Of a DNA stretch of 64,000 bases, positions 62,203 to 64,000 are shown piece by piece (the stretch's first letter is position 1; every line of letters begins with the position of its first letter). A model generated the notes under the pieces. It was not told the DNA's origin. It searched no databases and saw only the letters and a program-made list of their open reading frames with translations. The translations under genes were made by a program, and so were the position numbers. This DNA is from Diplonema japonicum (Eukaryota > Euglenozoa > Diplonemea > Diplonemida > Diplonemidae), in the NCBI GenBank assembly GCA_964019335.1, contig OZ025698.1, positions 1-64,000 on the forward strand, in the 5' to 3' direction.

Positions 62203-64000
62203 CTCGATAAAATTTCAGTGTGCATGGGGGTGCTCACTGTTCAGGTAGAAATTCACACTAATCGGTCACCGTTCTGCGGTTGCTGTCTGGTGCCTGCGGT
62301 GGCTGTTTGTCGCGATGAGATGGACGGCATCTGGGCGAGAAACATTGCTTGGAGTCGTAGGTAGGGGGGGGTTTGGCTCGAGGAGAAGAGTGGTCTCCTG
62401 TCGTAGCCGTGTGCCGTCGGGCCCCCAAGATGTCGAAGGGTATGCACCCTTGATTTGGCGTTGGCGGGGAAGGCTGACCTTCCACAGCGTGCTGAGCATT
62501 TCTGGATGCGACCCAAGATGTATCGCATCCTTGCGGCCTTCTCCGTGAGCAGGTCTTGATCGTCGAGGGGACCTATGAGTGACCGGCGGGTGGTCTGCTC
62601 ATAGTCTATGGCGAGTTCCATTGTAGTGACGGAAGTTTTCTTCTTACCATCGTACCATCGTAGGCCTCTTAGCCACTTGAGGACGTTCTTCAGATGAAAG
62701 GTCAGGACCGCGCCTGACGCCCCGTTCGCCTTCAGCAACGCTTCCGTCGGAACATCATGTTGCCTCCCTGTCGTTACCTCATCCCAAGGGTTGGAGGTGA
62801 GCACTCTCTTGCTTTTTTCCGCTGCTCTGGCGTCACGGACCGTCACTACTTTCAGGAGGTATTGTTGCACCATCCTGGCACGTTCTTTCCCTGCTTTGTC
62901 GGCTCCTCTTGGGACTATCCCGTGAAGGGCTGTGGCAGCTGGGAGGCCTTCTCGCTTCACCTCTGCGTATTGCTCGCTTTCCAACACACTCCTTGCCGGC
63001 TCGCACTCCCACAGTGCATGCTCCGTCATGCTGGTCGTTGTCTGGGACCGGTGGTCGCAAACGTCACACGCTAATGCTGGGTTTTCCACACCAGGGCCAT
63101 CCAATTTTCTCCCCCACACCCTCGGGTGAGTCGTGAACACTGCACCACTAATGATGCGCCGCAACCTAAAGGACACCAACGGTCTCCGGGCCTGGAGCTT
63201 TTTCCACCAATAGTTCGTGGACGGGCGCGCCCCTGCCTCCATCCCCACGAAGGTTGATCTCTTCTCGATCAGCCTCTTCGCAACTGCCGGTCTGATGGCT
63301 TGCCTCACTTTGTGAGCCACCGCTGTATCTCCGTGCAGGTCGGCCACAAAGGACCATCCCTTCCCCAGAAAGGGGAGCCATCTGTTCCGCAGGACTCCAA
63401 TCGGACCCATCACCTCATCGTCATCACGGTCCTGGTATAGACCAATGATCTCACCAACACGCTGCCGCAAACGCGGAGAGGCCAGGCTCTCCCGGACCAA
63501 GCTGTTTATCGTTCCGTAGATGACCTTCGACAGCGGATGTGCCGTATGCCCTGGCAGCAGAACGTTCAGTACAGACACGGGGTTTCCCTTCCCGAACTGG
63601 GGGCCCCACAGGGAGACCACTGCCGCTGTACACTTCTTCAGCTGGTCGTCCGAGGGTGCCGCATACGTTGCTCCGTACAGACACGACGGTAGCACAGTGC
63701 TCGTCAACATCGTCGACTTGTTCTCAAACCCTAGTGGCAAAGCTCCGAGACGGGTCAGGCGTCCCTCCGCTGCGTCCAGCTTGTCCAGCCTGTGATTCCC
63801 ATCCATGCTCAGGTTCACGCCAAGTGATTTGATCTCCCTAGTTACCTTGAACGAGGAACCGGTGCATACTAAACTAGGGCCGATCTCGTTTTTCGTCGAG
63901 AATCCCTGCGACTTCTTTCCGTTGAGGCGCATCTCTGTCCGGTCCCCGAACTCGATCACCTTGTTGGTCGCCCTTGTCAGGACCTCCGCTAAACGCGCCA
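62203..64000 (-). mobile_element. LINE copy L3, 3' half, runs off the window
   Basis: 3' terminus TTTTATCGAGTT then a T-rich run at 62203. The intact 3' end serves as the reference for L3b at 19447-24340 and for the 38-bp insertion at 45600. The 5' part lies beyond 64000. Confidence 0.9.
62253..64000 (-). CDS. LINE L3 polyprotein C-terminal part (RT thumb, knuckle, tail domain), 5' partial
   Basis: Open to the window edge, so the start is outside. Begins just after the RT catalytic box (VIEFGDRTEMRLNGKKSQGF). Contains STVLPSCLYGATYAAPSDDQ (thumb), LWGPQFGKGNPVSVLNVLLP, the zinc knuckle CDVCDHRSQTTTSMTEHALW-EC, and the tail domain VTTMELAIDYEQTTRRSLIG, ending RVHTLRHLGGPTAHGYDRRP and then Gln-rich. 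568 or more residues without a stop, so this copy may come from a potentially active LINE. Confidence 0.88.
   Translation of the reverse strand, partial: ARLAEVLTRATNKVIEFGDRTEMRLNGKKSQGFSTKNEIGPSLVCTGSSFKVTREIKSLGVNLSMDGNHRLDKLDAAEGRLTRLGALPLGFENKSTMLTSTVLPSCLYGATYAAPSDDQLKKCTAAVVSLWGPQFGKGNPVSVLNVLLPGHTAHPLSKVIYGTINSLVRESLASPRLRQRVGEIIGLYQDRDDDEVMGPIGVLRNRWLPFLGKGWSFVADLHGDTAVAHKVRQAIRPAVAKRLIEKRSTFVGMEAGARPSTNYWWKKLQARRPLVSFRLRRIISGAVFTTHPRVWGRKLDGPGVENPALACDVCDHRSQTTTSMTEHALWECEPARSVLESEQYAEVKREGLPAATALHGIVPRGADKAGKERARMVQQYLLKVVTVRDARAAEKSKRVLTSNPWDEVTTGRQHDVPTEALLKANGASGAVLTFHLKNVLKWLRGLRWYDGKKKTSVTTMELAIDYEQTTRRSLIGPLDDQDLLTEKAARMRYILGRIQKCSARCGRSAFPANAKSRVHTLRHLGGPTAHGYDRRPLFSSSQTPPYLRLQAMFLAQMPSISSRQTATAGTRQQPQNGDRLV

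Noticed and set aside
62203-62289. Conserved 92-bp block as a spliced-leader gene or mobile intron
   Set aside because: It occurs at 19447, 45600 and 62203, each followed by a T-rich tract and AG, but the nest at 19-24 kb shows it is simply the LINE L3 3' terminus.
1-64000. UAG reassigned to an amino acid
   Set aside because: TAG ends the intact transposase, the Pro/Thr-rich protein and two Jos copies at conserved places, so it is used as a stop.
1-64000. CRISPR arrays or bacterial operons
   Set aside because: No regular spaced repeats, no ribosome-binding sites; U6 and introns show a eukaryote.

Overview
The window looks like a unicellular eukaryote rich in mobile DNA. Supporting signs are a U6 snRNA gene on the minus strand near 53.7 kb, very short GT-AG introns (40 nt at 33292-33331 and a probable 49 nt intron at 45310-45358), APE-type LINEs, piggyBac and pogo-like DNA transposons, and many poly-A/poly-T tracts. 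No prokaryotic operon, rRNA or CRISPR array is seen. The reverse transcriptases and their C-terminal domains remind me of alveolate (dinoflagellate, chromerid or perkinsid) elements, but that is an impression and not a placement.

Layout. 1-637 is an 8-bp minisatellite. 0.6-6 kb holds SINE-like and fold-back repeats, a piggyBac remnant and one possible host ORF. 6.1-9.8 kb is LINE copy L1. 11.1-12.8 kb has a LINE tail and a piggyBac relic. 13.96-19.41 kb (minus) is one giant gene for a secreted or surface, Pro/Thr-rich, single-pass membrane protein. 19.4-24.3 kb is a nest: the tail of a LINE (L3b) carrying two insertions of a retroposon here called Jos, which encodes a Josephin-like cysteine peptidase. 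25.6-31.2 kb (minus) is an almost full-length but frameshifted LINE (L2) with a 2A-like motif. 31.6-37.4 kb holds a transposase-like fragment, a pogo-like DDE transposase gene with a histone-H1-like tail, and two piggyBac relics. 37.7-43 kb, 46.5-52 kb and 60.1-61.4 kb carry copies of a host-type family with a ubiquitin-like head and BspA-like leucine-rich repeats. 44.8-46.3 kb is a related gene with a ubiquitin-like head and ankyrin-like repeats, broken by a short Jos tail. 53.9-59.0 kb is one complete piggyBac element (TTAA sites, terminal inverted repeats) split by a 3.3-kb Jos insertion with an 18-bp target-site duplication. 62.2-64.0 kb is LINE copy L3, which runs off the window.

How it fits together. 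Jos elements have target-site duplications of varied length (5, 11, 14 and 18 bp), frequent 5' truncation, no reverse transcriptase, and a conserved hairpin at the 3' end of the coding region. They therefore look like non-autonomous retroposons moved by LINE machinery, yet they carry a large protein with a Josephin-like peptidase domain, a low-complexity linker, a SUMO-interacting-type motif and a conserved C-terminal domain. I consider Jos the most likely undescribed system here. Nearby host-type genes fuse a ubiquitin-like head to LRR or ankyrin repeats, so two independent features point to ubiquitin/SUMO-like biology; any functional link is speculation.
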